From contig WTPW01003022.1 in assembly GCA_009809945.1 (NCBI GenBank), forward strand, positions 230,188 through 294,187: a stretch of 64,000 nucleotides of DNA, in the 5' to 3' direction. The DNA comes from Gigaspora margarita. Taxonomy: Eukaryota > Glomeromycota > Glomeromycetes > Diversisporales > Gigasporaceae. Positions 11,685 to 23,540 of this stretch are shown one piece after another (position 1 is the first letter of the stretch; each line of letters begins with the position of its first letter). The notes below the pieces were generated by a model that had not been told where the DNA came from, did no database searches, and worked only from the letters and a program-made list of their open reading frames with translations. A program made the position numbers and the translations under genes.

Positions 11685-12246
11685 TTTTTTTTAATGTTTA
11701 CCAACCGAGACCATTCGGCATATCATTTTATTAATTAAATGATATTATTTATACATTATATCGTACAAAGAAGATCAACAATTATATGTAAGAAAATACC
11801 GACTCAGACTACTTTACTGTGGCCTAAAGTTGCCTATAGTAGGACAGAAGTCCTCATAGTCTTATTGTTCCAGATTTTACCTCCGGACTTACTGTTCCAT
11901 CAAACCACTCAATGGCCTAGCCTCTCAGTAAATGCCGCCAGAAGTTCATGACTTGATTGTCACTACGTCTTGTGACTTCGGTTAAACAAATCGTAGTTCC
12001 AAACTAACAAGTTCAAACCCTGAGGGTTTTGGACACCAAGTCTAAGCCTCCACGGCCCTGCTACTTGTATTAGGTCTGTCCTACATTTACGTCCTGGGTC
12101 CCTGGTACCACAGTGTTTCAGTTCTCTAATACATCGAGCTAAGCCTCTTCATGGAAATTAATGTTCGCCGCCAACAAGATTCGAACTGGCGACCTTCTGA
12201 TTTGCGACCTCAGAGCATAACCACTATGCTATCGGACCCGAGTTCT
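11685..12246 (-). mobile_element. tRNA-derived SINE, minus strand
   Basis: The segment is bounded by a 17-bp direct repeat GGATGATAACTTTTATT (11668-11684 and 12247-12263). It ends on the left in a T-run, which is the A tail read on the minus strand. The minus-strand head (about 12236-12170) resembles a tRNA: TAGCATAGTGGTTATG as A box and AGTTCGAATC as B box. The body of about 450 bp is GC-richer than the surroundings and non-coding. Transcription would be by RNA polymerase III and mobilisation by a LINE. A related head occurs at 52500-52565. Confidence 0.85.
12178..12231 (-). promoter_or_regulatory. Internal Pol III promoter of the SINE
   Basis: A box TAGCATAGTGGTTATG at 12231-12216 and B box AGTTCGAATC at 12187-12178, read on the minus strand. 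Spacing and sequence match a type 2 (tRNA) promoter. Confidence 0.75.
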
Positions 12247-12566
12247 GGATGATAACTTTTATTATTACACTTTAATGATTTATTTGTAAAAATCAAGACT
12301 TGTATTAGAAGTAAAAGTTTTTTATAGATGGGAACATATAAAATTTAAGAAAATCTAAAGAAAAATTTTAATAGTAAAAATGCTAATACAAGAACTTTAA
12401 ACTTTGATTATACTAAAGTTTTCTAATAATTTTAAAAAATTTTTATAACAAAGTTACTAAAACAAAACTCAAAGAATATTTTTTAACAATATTTAAAATT
12501 TTATTAAAATTTTATTAAAATTTTTAAAATATGCAGGCAAATTTGTCTATATTACAATCTAAGGGA

Positions 12567-13522
12567 TAAAACTCATATTCCGCATACAGTCATAATCCTT
12601 TCCCTTTGTTACATAATTATTGTTAATGATAAATATTAAAAAATTATTAATTATCATATAGGTAAAATTTGTACAAAAATTTATACTTTGATTAAAATCT
12701 AATTTATGTCACCCAATTTCGAATAATATCCCATCTTCTCACTCATAACTCTTTTGTCACGTACTATACAACTGCGAAATAATGCGCATTAGTGTAATTT
12801 CAATTTTCACTCTAAAATAAACTTAGTTCATACCAAAATCCAAATTAATACCCCCACACCTAATTTCATGGTTATACAGTAATCGTTAAAAAATCTAAAC
12901 AATCAAGAGAAAATGTTCCAACCTACCACACTCAAATAGTATTATTTATAACTATTAGAAAGCAAATAAAATTTATTACTATTAGCTTTATAAGTATATA
13001 ATTATCTCTGCCTCCAATTATGCAGTAACAATGCCCGATAAACTCTGCTATAATTTCTACACCTCTAATCAAAGCCTAATTATAACATTTAGAATTAATA
13101 AACAAAAATAGTTAAATAGTTTTTAATACTAAAATTACTTGATTTATTCAAATTTAATCAACACTTTATTAGAAATTGCTTTCCTCTATTTGACTTTTAT
13201 GTTGTTAAGAAACATCATAATCATCACCAAAATTCTAATACTGTTAAAAAATAATGTTGACCCTATCAAATTAGTATGCATGCTGAACAGTTTTGTATCA
13301 GTTTTGTTACCTTATCGGATTTGTAGACATGTCAAATTATTGAATTTATATAACATGAATGAATCTGTATATTAATTTTTTATCAAATTTAACATTCTTG
13401 TCTAAAATCAACAATTATAGTATGTACATCCGTTTCTGGTTTAGCATGACTGCGTCACACAGCTACTTATTATTAATCTTCTTAGAATTCACTTAATTTT
13501 GTGTCGGTAAAGCTGTACATTA
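12567..13522. other. AT-rich non-coding stretch
   Basis: Only short ORFs without motifs. No repeat boundary recognised. Confidence 0.4.
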
Positions 13523-13530
13523 ATCAAGCC

Positions 13531-13818
13531 TAGTGATGTGAATTCTACCAATTTGGCATGTTTCTACTGGTATCTACCAGTAGGTGGTAGCTACCAGTAG
13601 CCACCACTACCAGTAGATCTAATAGTCATATGATAAATAAAATTTATTTGACAAAACATACTTTTTGATATTTATAATTAATTATATAATTTTAAAATTT
13701 TATTCTATTATTTTATTAGTATCTACCAGGCATGCAATTTACCTAACGGTATCTACTGTTATCTACTAGTAGATACCAGTAGTAGATTCCTACTAGTAGC
13801 TACCAACTCACATAACTA
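13531..13818. mobile_element. hAT-type MITE, CTACCAGTAG word
   Basis: A perfect 8-bp target duplication ATCAAGCC flanks it (13523-13530 and 13819-13826). Terminal inverted repeats are TAGTGATGTGAATT and TAGTTATGTGAGTT. Both features match the hAT superfamily. The subterminal zones on both sides are packed with CTACCAGTAG and its variants, itself nearly palindromic, while the middle is plain AT. No ORF. Confidence 0.88.
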
Positions 13819-14067
13819 ATCAAGCCTGGAGAAGTACAAGTCATATAAGCATCAATTTCAATTTCAAAATGCAATATATTATATTCGCTATTATTATTAA
13901 ATAGAAAATTTCTGATAATTAATTTTTATAATACCACATATAATTTTGTTTTAAATAGTGCACTGAACACCCAATACTGCAGGCTATCACAATAACTGAC
14001 AAGTGTGTACCAAAAATAGTGTGATATTAAAAATTTTACGTACATATGGCAAAGCAACAGTGTGAAT

Positions 14068-14674
14068 CAGTGTTCAGCTGAATCTTTTGGTTTCGGCTGG
14101 GCAAAACTTCTGAAGTCTCCAAAACCTAGTTTCGTTAGAAGCCTCAAAACTGAAACTTCTGAAATCTCTGAAACTTCTGAAACTTCCAAACTTTTGAAAC
14201 TTCCAAAATTGGTAAAATTTCTGAAATTTTCAAAGCCAACAACCACTAAACTTCATATAAATAATAGGCGAAATTATGTAGTAATATATTTCGAAAATGG
14301 TAGAAATATAAATTGGGATTTATGACATAAAAAGTAGTAGTCTTTACCAAATTTTTGGGCTAAACTGAAACTTCAGAAACTGGTTTCAGGACCCAATAAC
14401 CAAAAAAATCACAAGAATCCTCATCATATGAAATAGTAAGCATAAATAAGCAAAAATTAAATTTGAACCATTTTTTTATTCACTAGGGTTTGAATGTTTC
14501 AGAAGGTTCATACAGTTTCAGAAGTTTGGGTTTCGCCTAGTTTCAGAAAGTTTCACCTATTTTTGAGGTTTCGCCCATTACATAATGTTCAGTATTTCAG
14601 AAGTTTGAATTTTGGACGATACTGAAACTCTAGGGCTGAAATGTTTTGGAATTTGGGTTAAGGCTGAAACATTG
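14068..14674. mobile_element. hAT-type MITE, GAAACTTCTGAAAC word
   Basis: An 8-bp target duplication GTGTGAAT flanks it (14060-14067 and 14675-14682). Termini are CAGTGTTCAGC and the complement of CAATGTTTCAGC, a typical hAT end. The left half repeats GAAACTTCTGAAA-like words. The right half repeats the complement, GTTTCAGAAGTTT. The ORF across the left half is a by-product of the repeat and not a gene. Confidence 0.88.
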
Positions 14675-14682
14675 GTGTGAAT

Positions 14683-15204
14683 GCATATAGAAACACTACA
14701 TGTTATATATATAACACTATTCCTGTATTTTGTGCACATAAAGTTGTTAGTCTAACATTTAAAGTGTGGTACCTGATTATGTAATTTATTTCAGGCCTAC
14801 TGAAGAATCAATTACAATTGATTTTTGTCATACATAAAACAATTAAAATTATATGAAACTAATTGAAACCCAATTAATATAAATAATTGCAATTAATTTC
14901 AATTAAATACAATTCTCTGTGTAGAATACTGTCTGATATAACTTGATATTAAAATAGTAAAAAATCAAAAATCACATGCTTACTATAATTAATAATCTTA
15001 ATGGATTAATTTATAATATGTAATTTAATTGTATAAAAATTGCAATTGACTTATTGCAGCTGTGCATTATTATTTATACCAGGAACATAGTACTAAGTAC
15101 AAAGTGTATAGTTTAGTTCATACATCACATTCATCCACAAAATCTTGATTCTGATTGGTTGTTCTGATTTTATGTATTACCAGTCAGGGAATATGTCACC
15201 CTGA
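14683..15204. other. AT-rich non-coding stretch
   Basis: CAATTAATTTCAATTAAAT-type AT repeats near 14800-14920; no gene seen. The 5' end of LINE A probably lies near 15190, but no boundary signal was found. Confidence 0.35.
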
Positions 15205-16089
15205 ATGATAAATATTAGTAAAAACTTTACTACTACTCTTTTTACAAAACTAAATTATGCTAAGATCTTTCATTCACATTATTCTATTCCATCTTACTCA
15301 ACTCCTAATAGAAACAAAGTTGCAATTAATCTTGCACATTTGCATCTCTATCTACATGCCAAATACCAAACAATTGACTACTCCAAATTCATAGAAGATT
15401 TTGATTTAATACCAATTATGGCATCCCTTAACTATATAGTTATACATGATAAACCAATACATCCCTCTTTGATATACAAAACAATAGTATATTCAATATT
15501 CATATTACTTTAAATATACCAACTACTGACTTCCAAGCTACTTTTGAAATTCCCCCTCTTAAACCCTTTACTAAAATATTTAACAAATGGTTTGAACCAT
15601 TTTTTGAAAAATATAAACTACAATTTAATAATATAGACAAACAAAAAACCTAAAATTATGTTAAATATCAAATATACCTTAAATTACTTGAAGAATGCAA
15701 AAAGTTACTACTTACCTCATACAATCCTTTATCTATCAACTCACTTAAACAATATTCTAATAAATTATGTAAACTTGTACTCTTTTATTTACATACCTGT
15801 AATCAAGACAAATGCACCTTATCTATATTTAAAAATGACTATAATATCAAAATTCTCTCATCACACTACTTTAAAGAATTCTTTACTACATATCCAGTAC
15901 CAGAAAATCCAACTGAAAGATCTGGAACCTTCCAGATCTTGAACTTGAAATCTTCACACAAAACCAACCAGATGCAGCAACTTTCACCAAACCTATACAT
16001 ATTACTAAACTCAAAGAACTTGTTACAAAAACAACAAAAAAATTTGCAAAAGAAAATGATGTATCTGAGACTATACATGGTGATGAAAT

Positions 16090-16272
16090 TATTTTGGGTT
16101 TTGGGACCCAAAATTAAAAAATTTTTCTGAAATTGTTTTTGACCTATTTTATTTAAAACCTGAAATTTTTTGATTCTTTTTTTGAATAGACAAAATAATA
16201 AGAACATAAATATATAAATTTATTTGCCCTTTCTTATAAAAAATTTTATTTTATTTTACAAAACCCAAAATA
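16090..16272. repeat. Short inverted-repeat element
   Basis: TATTTTGGGTTTTG-like sequence at the left is mirrored by CAAAACCCAAAATA at the right. The interior is T-rich and non-coding. Probably a small MITE inside the LINE A 5' region. Target duplication not resolved. Confidence 0.45.
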
Positions 16273-16320
16273 GGCATTTTTCAAAAATCAATTTCGGTAG
16301 CATCTATGTTTGAGACTATT

Positions 16321-16648
16321 GAATGATGCATATCAGTTTTCTGTGGCAGGTTATGTTGATCATGTGACTGAACTGCCAATCAGATTTCAGGATCAGGTGT
16401 AATGTAACACAATTATAAAAATTCAAAACTACTATTCGTTTTGTCAAAAATTGAATATTTACCAAAAGTTTGTATAAAAAACCACCTTTAGTACACTAAC
16501 AAAAAGTTCTTCTTGAACGATTTTACTATATATTTTGCTAACCTTGTTCTCTAACTCTAACTCTAACCCTAATATTAATAATTAAAAAAATTTGCCTGCG
16601 CCACATGATTGACATAACCTGGCACAGAATACCTACATGCTTGAATGA
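16321..16648. repeat. Inverted repeat with 48-bp arms
   Basis: The left arm (16321-16368) contains CTGTGGCAGGTTATGTTGAT. The right arm (16601-16648) contains its complement, ATTGACATAACCTGGCACAG, at about 75 percent identity. Non-coding interior. Probably a decayed MITE. Confidence 0.55.
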
Positions 16649-17599
16649 TACACATACTACTTCTACTGTTATCTTAAAATTACTTTTATACTGCTGCAAT
16701 AAATAAAGACATAATTTAAAACAGACACTAGAATTTTTTGTAACTCCTAATATTAACCTACATACACTTGCTAGAGTAATTAATTTCTATGATATTCAAA
16801 ATCAATCTAAAATTTTTGTTAAAGAAATTCAAAAAAAATACAATGAAAAATACTTAATTCAGGCAAAATAATTTATTATTAACTATTTCAAAATCACAAC
16901 TTCTATAGCAAATGACAACTCCCTCTTTTTCACTCCTAATGCTACAAACAATAATATTTCTAACAACCAAACCAATTCTTCTTTTTAATAACCTCTTCTG
17001 TAGACAACATAGATGCTTCTACTGCCTTTTTAAGAATAATATATTCTACTTTTAGTAGGTCATTTATAAAAGAGAATGTGTAAGTAGGCATGTAGAAAAG
17101 CCTATTTACACAGAGAACCAAGTTAATAATAGCTAGACCCAACAAACAGGGCAGTCTATAGTATTCTGCATAGCTGTGAGAACTGAGCTTAAAATGGCAA
17201 GTGTATCTACAGCAGAACAATTATATATCTTAGCTATCAAAGCATCATATCCCGCTGAGGTACAATCTATAAACAATATATCAATACTAGACAACCAACT
17301 ATACAAAGCACCTAATAAGAACACTTGTTACAATAAATTTCTTTATTAATATAAACTGCCTACATTATTCTTTACACAAACTATTGGATCTTTTACAGAT
17401 TATATAAAAGAAAATTATCCCGATCTTTATTCTCTACAATATATTAAAATATCTATTTACACAAACAAAACACTTGACTATAAAGAAGCACATATTTATT
17501 TACCTTATAAACCTTTCCCTTTTTTAACTATTCACTATTACTATTAGAAGACCTATACTATTGCTATAAAATCTTGCTTAAATCTATAACTACACAATC

Positions 17600-18822
17600 T
17601 TCTTTGCATCTTTATCTTAATATTACTACTCACAATGTATATGGGTATAATAATTTAGAAAAGAAACAGAATCCTGTTTTTCAAAAAATCTAAATATTAT
17701 TGGCATAACAGAAACCTAAATTGCTAAATCACCTCAAACACTTTCCTTAATACCCAACTATTTTCATATTATTGGGCCAACTTGCAAGAATCTAAAGAAG
17801 GAATATGCATAATGCTTAAAAAAAATCTACAACCGCATATATACAATATTTTATCTCATTCTGGTAGAGCTATTGTTCTTGATCTTTTTTTCAAATATAA
17901 TTTCAAATTTAGAATCATTTCAGTTTATCTTTCTTCTACTAATACTATAGCTCACATTCAAATACAAACCAAGATTATTCAATGGATACAACAAGTACTA
18001 ACAAAAAACCTATACCCTATAATAATGGGTGACTTTAATATATCCCCTCTTGCAGCAACATCTAGCTTATCCAAATTTCAACTCTTAAATTATTTACATA
18101 GCATTAATATGTTTGATACTGCTAGCTATCTAATAAAACCTAACACACATAGAATAGTAGTAGATATAGTAGCTGTATTGATTATATGGGTACATGAATC
18201 CCTTATACCCTTTTTACACAAATTTGATCTAGATAATCTATCAACTTGCACAGATAGTGACCATCTAATCCTAACCTCTCATTGGATTTTTCCATTTGTA
18301 TACACAAGATTAGAAACAAAAACAAGAGTAAACATGTATATTTAATTATAAAGCAATGAACAATGAAGCCTGGGATAAATTTACTAACCAATTAATAATA
18401 ACTTAAATAGATATCAGGTTCCTCTAACCACACAAACTAATGAATCTCTAGAAAAAACATGATATAAAATATATATCTGTATTATTAGTGCAGCTCTTTA
18501 ATACATTTCTAACAAAAAACAAACTATAAGAAATTTTTACTATACCTTTACTTCCAAAGCTACAGAATTATATAAAGACCTTAAAACTATTTGAAATATC
18601 ATATACAATACCAAAAAATCATTTTCTTCTAATACCACTATCCCTTTTTAAACCTCTCAATTAATTAATTATATCAATAACAAACATGGTTTTAATATTA
18701 GTTTTCTACCCACAGATTTGCAATTACTTCCTACTTGGATTACTGATACCATACATTACTAAAAACATTATACAATGCAAGAAATCTTGAAAATATACAA
18801 CTTATATATTAACATATTCAAA
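17600..18822 (+). pseudogene. LINE A ORF2: APE endonuclease and start of linker
   Basis: This is an endonuclease/exonuclease/phosphatase domain that would nick target DNA to prime reverse transcription. It opens with HNVYGYNN and NIIGITET (the catalytic Glu). It continues with IISVYLSS, PIIMGDFNISP (Asp and Asn of the GDFN motif) and TDSDHLIL (the SDH catalytic pair). Several stops precede 17782, and the linker after 18345 is broken. The frame stops abruptly at 18822, where the 8-bp duplication of an inserted hAT-like element begins. The same protein resumes at 31784. Confidence 0.82.
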
Positions 18823-18996
18823 TAGCTACTTCATGCTCTTATAAACTGGACTTGAACTGGACTTTAGTCAAGTCTGAGCCTGGTTCGATTTTTGGACCGA
18901 ACTCAGACTTTTATATTCAGACTTTTAGTCAAGTCTGAGTTCAGTCTGGGTCTGGTTCAAAGTTTGTGAACCAGGCTGGGTTCAAATATAGTTATA

Positions 18997-20400
18997 TAAA
19001 TTTTTAGTGCTGAACAAGATTACTTAGTGCATGTTTTTAGAATTAATTAGTAAAATTTTATGAATTATAAGATTTTATAAAATTTTATTAATAAAATTTT
19101 ATAAAATCTTATAATTCACAAAATTTTATTAATTAATTCTAATTTTATGCACTAAGTAAAATTGTTCAGCACCTAAAAATGCATCAAATTAGTAGAATTA
19201 ATTTTATTTTACTTGAAATTTAGAGGATAGATGCATTATTTTTAATTTTAATCAAAAAAGTCAAAATTAAGCATCTATTCTCNNNNNNNNNNNNNNNNNN
19301 NNNNNNNNNNNNNNNNNNNNNNNNNNNNNNNNNNNNNNNNNNNNNNNNNNNNNNNNNNNNNNNNNNNNNNNNNNNNNNNNNNNNNNNNNNNNNNNNNNNN
19401 NNNNNNNNNNNNNNNNNNNNNNNNNNNNNNNNNNNNNNNNNNNNNNNNNNNNNNNNNNNNNNNNNNNNNNNNNNNNNNNNNNNNNNNNNNNNNNNNNNNN
19501 NNNNNNNNNNNNNNNNNNNNNNNNNNNNNNNNNNNNNNNNNNNNNNNNNNNNNNNNNNNNNNNNNNNNNNNNNNNNNNNNNNNNNNNNNNNNNNNNNNNN
19601 NNNNNNNNNNNNNNNNNNNNNNNNNNNNNNNNNNNNNNNNNNNNNNNNNNNNNNNNNNNNNNNNNNNNNNNNNNNNNNNNNNNNNNNNNNNNNNNNNNNN
19701 NNNNNNNNNNNNNNNNNNNNNNNNNNNNNNNNNNNNNNNNNNNNNNNNNNNNNNNNNNNNNNNNNNNNNNNNNNNNNNNNNNNNNNNNNNNNNNNNNNNN
19801 NNNNNNNNNNNNNNNNNNNNNNNNNNNNNNNNNNNNNNNNNNNNNNNNNNNNNNNNNNNNNNNNNNNNNNNNNNNNNNNNNNNNNNNNNNNNNNNNNNNN
19901 NNNNNNNNNNNNNNNNNNNNTTAGTGCATAAAGTTAGAATTAATTAATAAAATTTTGTGAATCATAAGATTTCATATAATTCTATTAATAAAATTCTATA
20001 AAATCTTGTGATTCACAAGATTTCACTAATTAATTCTAACTTAATGCACTAAGTAAACTTATTCAGCACCTAAAAATACATTAAATTGGCTAATTTTTTT
20101 TTTATTTTACTTGAAATTTGAGAATAGATGCTTAAATTTGACTTTTTTGATCAAAAATCCAAAATTCTGCATCTATCCTCTAAATTTCAAGTAAAAAAAA
20201 TTATTTTTGCCGTTTTGATGCATTTTTAGGTGCTGAATAAGTTTACTTAGTGCATAAAGTTAGAATTAATTAATAAAATTTTGTGAATTATAAGATTTTA
20301 TAAAATTTTATTAATAAAATTTTATAAAATCTTATAATTCATAAAATTTTACTAATTAATTCTAAAAACATGCACTAAGTAAACTTGTTCAGCACCAAAA
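18997..20400. repeat. Alternating palindrome array P-Q-P-Q-P with gap
   Basis: A palindrome of about 135 bp (P; edges ACTTAGTGCAT and ATGCACTAAGT) occurs at about 19021-19158, from 19921 to 20055, and at 20243-20384. Between the last two lies another palindrome (Q; edges TTCAGCACCTAAAAAT and ATTTTTAGGTGCTGAA, centre near 20150). Half of a further Q follows the first P before the sequence gap. The whole array is symmetric and sits between the two arms of E1. Confidence 0.8.
19283..19920. other. Assembly gap (638 N)
   Basis: Run of N inside the palindrome array, probably because the fold-back sequence could not be assembled. True length and content unknown. Confidence 0.99.
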
Positions 20401-20585
20401 AATAATATAACTATATTTGAACCTGGACCAGTTCACGAACTTCAAACTGGACCCGGACTGAACTTATACTTGAGTTTGAGTCTGATCTAGGGTGCAGAGT
20501 GGGCCGGTGTGAGGGGTTGTCCAGTGCCGGCATATAATTATTTTTTATTTTGTGTATTTGATTTTATTATTTTTTATCATTATCT

Positions 20586-20601
20586 ATTATTATTATATAT
20601 T
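20586..20601. repeat. Left target duplication of LINE B
   Basis: ATTATTATTATATATT here is repeated exactly at 28343-28358 directly after the LINE A-tail. The motif is AT-simple, but 16 of 16 bases match. Confidence 0.75.
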
Positions 20602-20995
20602 CAAACTCTTTCCATAGATCCTCAAGTCCAAATTTGTCAAAAAACAAAATAAGACGTTTGAGCTATAAAAGCATTAGGAAATAGACAAAAGAGTACTAAG
20701 TAAAGAAGAAGAGAATTAGATTTGAGATATAGTTTGTTAGAGTAAAAACAATCTATCAGAAAAGCAACAGTAGATAAACTGTGGAAAGGAGATTTTTGAA
20801 AAAATTTGTTGACAAAAAGTGGAAATCGGTTGAAACTCTGTCGTGCAGATCAATTACAGGACGCGTAAACAAACACAATCAGATACGGCAAAGTAAACAA
20901 ATAAACAATCGATCAGAAAAGTAAACAAAACAACCAGTCATATAATCGTGAGAAATACCTAACCCAAATAGACAGATTAGATTTACCAATAATCA

Positions 20996-22701
20996 ATGAA
21001 CAACCATCAGGTCCCAGACTGGAAGATCAGGTTTCTAAAAGGGGGCTGCCATGCACTAAGGCGTGGTGTGCTTGAATGCACAAAGTATTTAAATAGGCAT
21101 TGTACTAGCATACAAATAGTGGACACAGAGATTGCACAAGCAATTCAAATAATTTTGGCAGAAGAAATATGCATAATAAGACACCTTTTTGAAAACTACC
21201 NCAAAATTACACANAAGNAGTTGAAGGAGATTCAAGAGGAGGAAGTAGAGGATAAAATTAGTAAGGAGAAGGTACAGCTAAGAAAGAAATGTTTACTAGA
21301 GACGGAATGTGGAACAACTGATTATGGTATAGAAGAGATAGAAAGTATGGTGTTAGAAAAACAGCAAGTATAAACAAAACTGACTCCGCAAAACAAATAT
21401 ATGAGGAAAGTAATGTTAAAGAATTAGAAGAGACAGAAAGTATGGAAATAGAAAGTTTAGCTAAGAATAAAATAGGTTTAACAGAACACTTGGCATCTTC
21501 AAGCGAGAGTTCTAGCATGGTTATGAAAACAGAAGACATATGGGAAACAATAGAAAATGAGAGAAGATAGAATTCATAACAGAAATTAGTACAAGCCAAA
21601 AAGAAGGGCCAGTAGAAAAGCAAGCCAAAACAAAAATGCAGAAGTCAGAAAATGCAGCAAAAGAAGAAATATTTGGTACTTCCGAAAGAAAATGCAAGAT
21701 GTGCAAGAAACTTCTGTAAACAACATAGTATTAGTAGAAGATGTGAAAGAAAGTAAAGTTCCAAGAACATTAACAAATCCAGAAAATAGCAGGCAGCATG
21801 TTAGGGAATTTGACACAAAGCCTAGGGTTGAAATAAAGGAGTTTTTCGGCCGGAAGAATACAAACGAGAAGTTCTTCAAGCGAAAAATGGAAGTAACAAT
21901 ATGGGATCTTCCTCTAGAAGCTAGAGCAGTTCAAATTAGAAGAAACTTAAGTTTTTATAGAAAAGTTACAGTTAAAGAGTTTCTAGTAAGCAAAAGGTCG
22001 AAGGCAGCTTTCATAGAGCTTTGGCCTAAAAATGCTAGAAGAGAGGAGTTTGTAGAAAATTCGTGGGGAATTTATTATGAAAATGGAAAAATAGTTCAAC
22101 TAACTCAAGGGAAATTCGACAAAGACACCTTGTGGGAAAGGAATAAATTTAAGGCAATTGTTAGAAATGTGCCCACAACAGCAGTCGAGACAGCTTTGCT
22201 TCGTTAGTTAAAAGGTGTTAAAGCCAGAGCAGTTTATATCTCATCAAATAGAAATTGGAATCAATGAGGCACAGCCAGTATTTACTTTGATAATGAAGAG
22301 GACTTTTTGAAAAGTCAGACAGAGCAGTCTTTTATTATAATACAAAGCTAGAGTGGTCACTCATAGAGGATCAAGCAAGAATGACAAAGGTAGAAAAGTT
22401 CAAAGTATGTTCTGAATGCAATTTAAAATATAAAGAGAGACATAGGGTTTAGTATAGGGAAGAAAGAGAAAGTATTAATTCTAAAGACAAAAAAAGAGAG
22501 GATCGAATGCCCAATATGAATAAGTCGCTTGGTCAACGGAATTATTTCAATGCAGAGAGTTACTCAAATAAAGGCAATATGAGTAACTCTCTCCTTCTGT
22601 CAAGATCAAAAGAGGTTTATAGAGAAAGCAGTATCTTAGAGGAGATACTAAGGCAACTTGATAGAATTGAGGGAAGACAAAAAGAGGTGGGAAGCCCATA
22701 G
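20996..22701 (+). pseudogene. LINE B ORF1, RRM-like nucleic-acid-binding protein
   Basis: The ORF starts at ATG 20996. Frameshifts near 21370 and 21560-21690 and stops near 22206, 22264 and 22450 break it. The N-terminal half is Glu/Lys/Ser-rich. From about 21880, MEVTIWDLPLEARAVQIRR with KAAFIELW, KFKAIVRNVP, and AVYISSNRN followed by ASIYFDNEEDF, resembles the RNA-recognition-motif fold of many LINE ORF1 proteins. CSECNLKYKERH (about 22413-22445) is a possible Cys/His knuckle. EEILRQLDRIEGRQKEV near the end is a probable coiled coil. It would coat the LINE RNA. Confidence 0.65.
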
Positions 22702-22730
22702 CGCTCCTAACAGGCGCACCAGTTGTATAT

Positions 22731-23540
22731 ATGAATAGTGCAGTACCCAAAGATGGTAGTAGTATCATACAAAAGAAGGTGATGGGAGTAAAGAGCATTG
22801 GTTGTGGGTTCCATAACATTAACGGCCTTAAAACACATGGACATAAATTAGATTTTTTGACTTCATGGGCAGCAAATGAAAGGATGGATTTAATTGGAAT
22901 TGTGGAAACAAACTTAAAAGAAAGGGAGGCAAAATTTTTGGCAAAAAATTTAAAGGACTTTAGTAGTTTTTGGTCGAGTGCAGCACCAGATAAATATAAA
23001 GGTTCTGGTGTAGGTTTACTTGTTAGAGAGGTATTGAGAAACATTTGGGTAGAATAGAAAAATATAACGAGTATTTAATGTGGGCTAAGTTCTTTTTTAA
23101 GAAATGCAAGCTTCTGGTAATAACAGCATATCTACCTCCAAATGATGAAGAAAACACGAAAGTAGTTGCTGAGAAAATCAAGGAAATAATCAATACGCAC
23201 AATAAAACTTGGCATATCATTTTAATAGGAGATATCAATCATATACCAGACAAGTCTTTAGATAGATTTCCACAGACAAATATCAACAAAAAATTCACTC
23301 TCTTCACGTGGTTAAGAAAAATGCAATTTTGTGATGCTTTTAGAAAATTAAACCCTAGTAGTAGAAAATATACCTGGAGTAACAGACATACAAAGTCACA
23401 TATTGACCAAATATGGGTCTCAGAAGCTATGATGAAAAGAGTAAATAAAGCAGATATTCAAGAAATGGAAACCGTTTCGGGTAGTGATCATAACTTGCCT
23501 TTGGTTGTTTTGTCTCTAAAACAAGGCAATCTGTGTAGAG
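22731..23540 (+). pseudogene. LINE B ORF2: APE endonuclease domain
   Basis: GFHNINGLKTHGHKLDFL opens the domain, followed by LIGIVETNL (catalytic Glu), LLVITAYLPP, HIILIGDINHIPD (GDxN), YTWSN with HIDQIWVS, and SGSDHNLPLVVL (SDH). These are the ordered motifs of LINE apurinic-like endonucleases. One frameshift near 23045 separates the N-terminal 108 codons from the rest. The downstream linker, rich in Lys and Glu, runs to about 24370 with a TGA near 23930 and a TAG at 24365. Confidence 0.88.

Larger units (their letters stand above)
11359..12566. mobile_element. TA-flanked TIR element carrying a SINE
   Basis: It starts TCCCTTAGATTGTAG and ends with the complement CTACAATCT-like sequence and AAGGGA. 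TA lies outside both ends (11357-11358 and 12567-12568). The roughly 40-bp inverted repeats continue inward through ACAGGCAAATTTGCCTGC. There is no transposase ORF, so it is non-autonomous, and the TA target suggests Tc1/mariner. Its interior is interrupted by a minus-strand SINE with its own duplication, leaving about 630 bp of original element. Confidence 0.8.
15205..17560 (+). pseudogene. LINE A upstream ORF region (ORF1-like)
   Basis: Broken hydrophilic ORFs lie on the plus strand ahead of the endonuclease. One runs 15205-15513. Another stretch runs through about 15660-16080 and ends in Lys/Glu-rich sequence (KLKELVTKTTKKFAKEND). A further piece starts with Met near 17194 (MASVSTAEQLYILAIKAS) and runs to about 17550 with one in-frame TAA. 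No zinc knuckle or RRM is recognisable, so ORF1 identity rests on position before ORF2. Two small inverted-repeat segments (16090-16272 and 16321-16648) interrupt it. Confidence 0.45.

Noticed and set aside
12178-12236. Functional tRNA gene on the minus strand
   Set aside because: Acceptor stem pairing is absent, and the unit has a long body, A tail and target duplication, so it is a SINE head.
14062-14325. Ser/Lys-rich ORF with TSETSK-type repeats
   Set aside because: It is the translation of the GAAACTTCTGAAA word repeat inside a hAT MITE.
16550-16575. CTAACTCTAACTCTAACCCTAA, telomere-like
   Set aside because: Only about three irregular units, internal and without further telomeric sequence. 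Similar chance strings occur near 35620.
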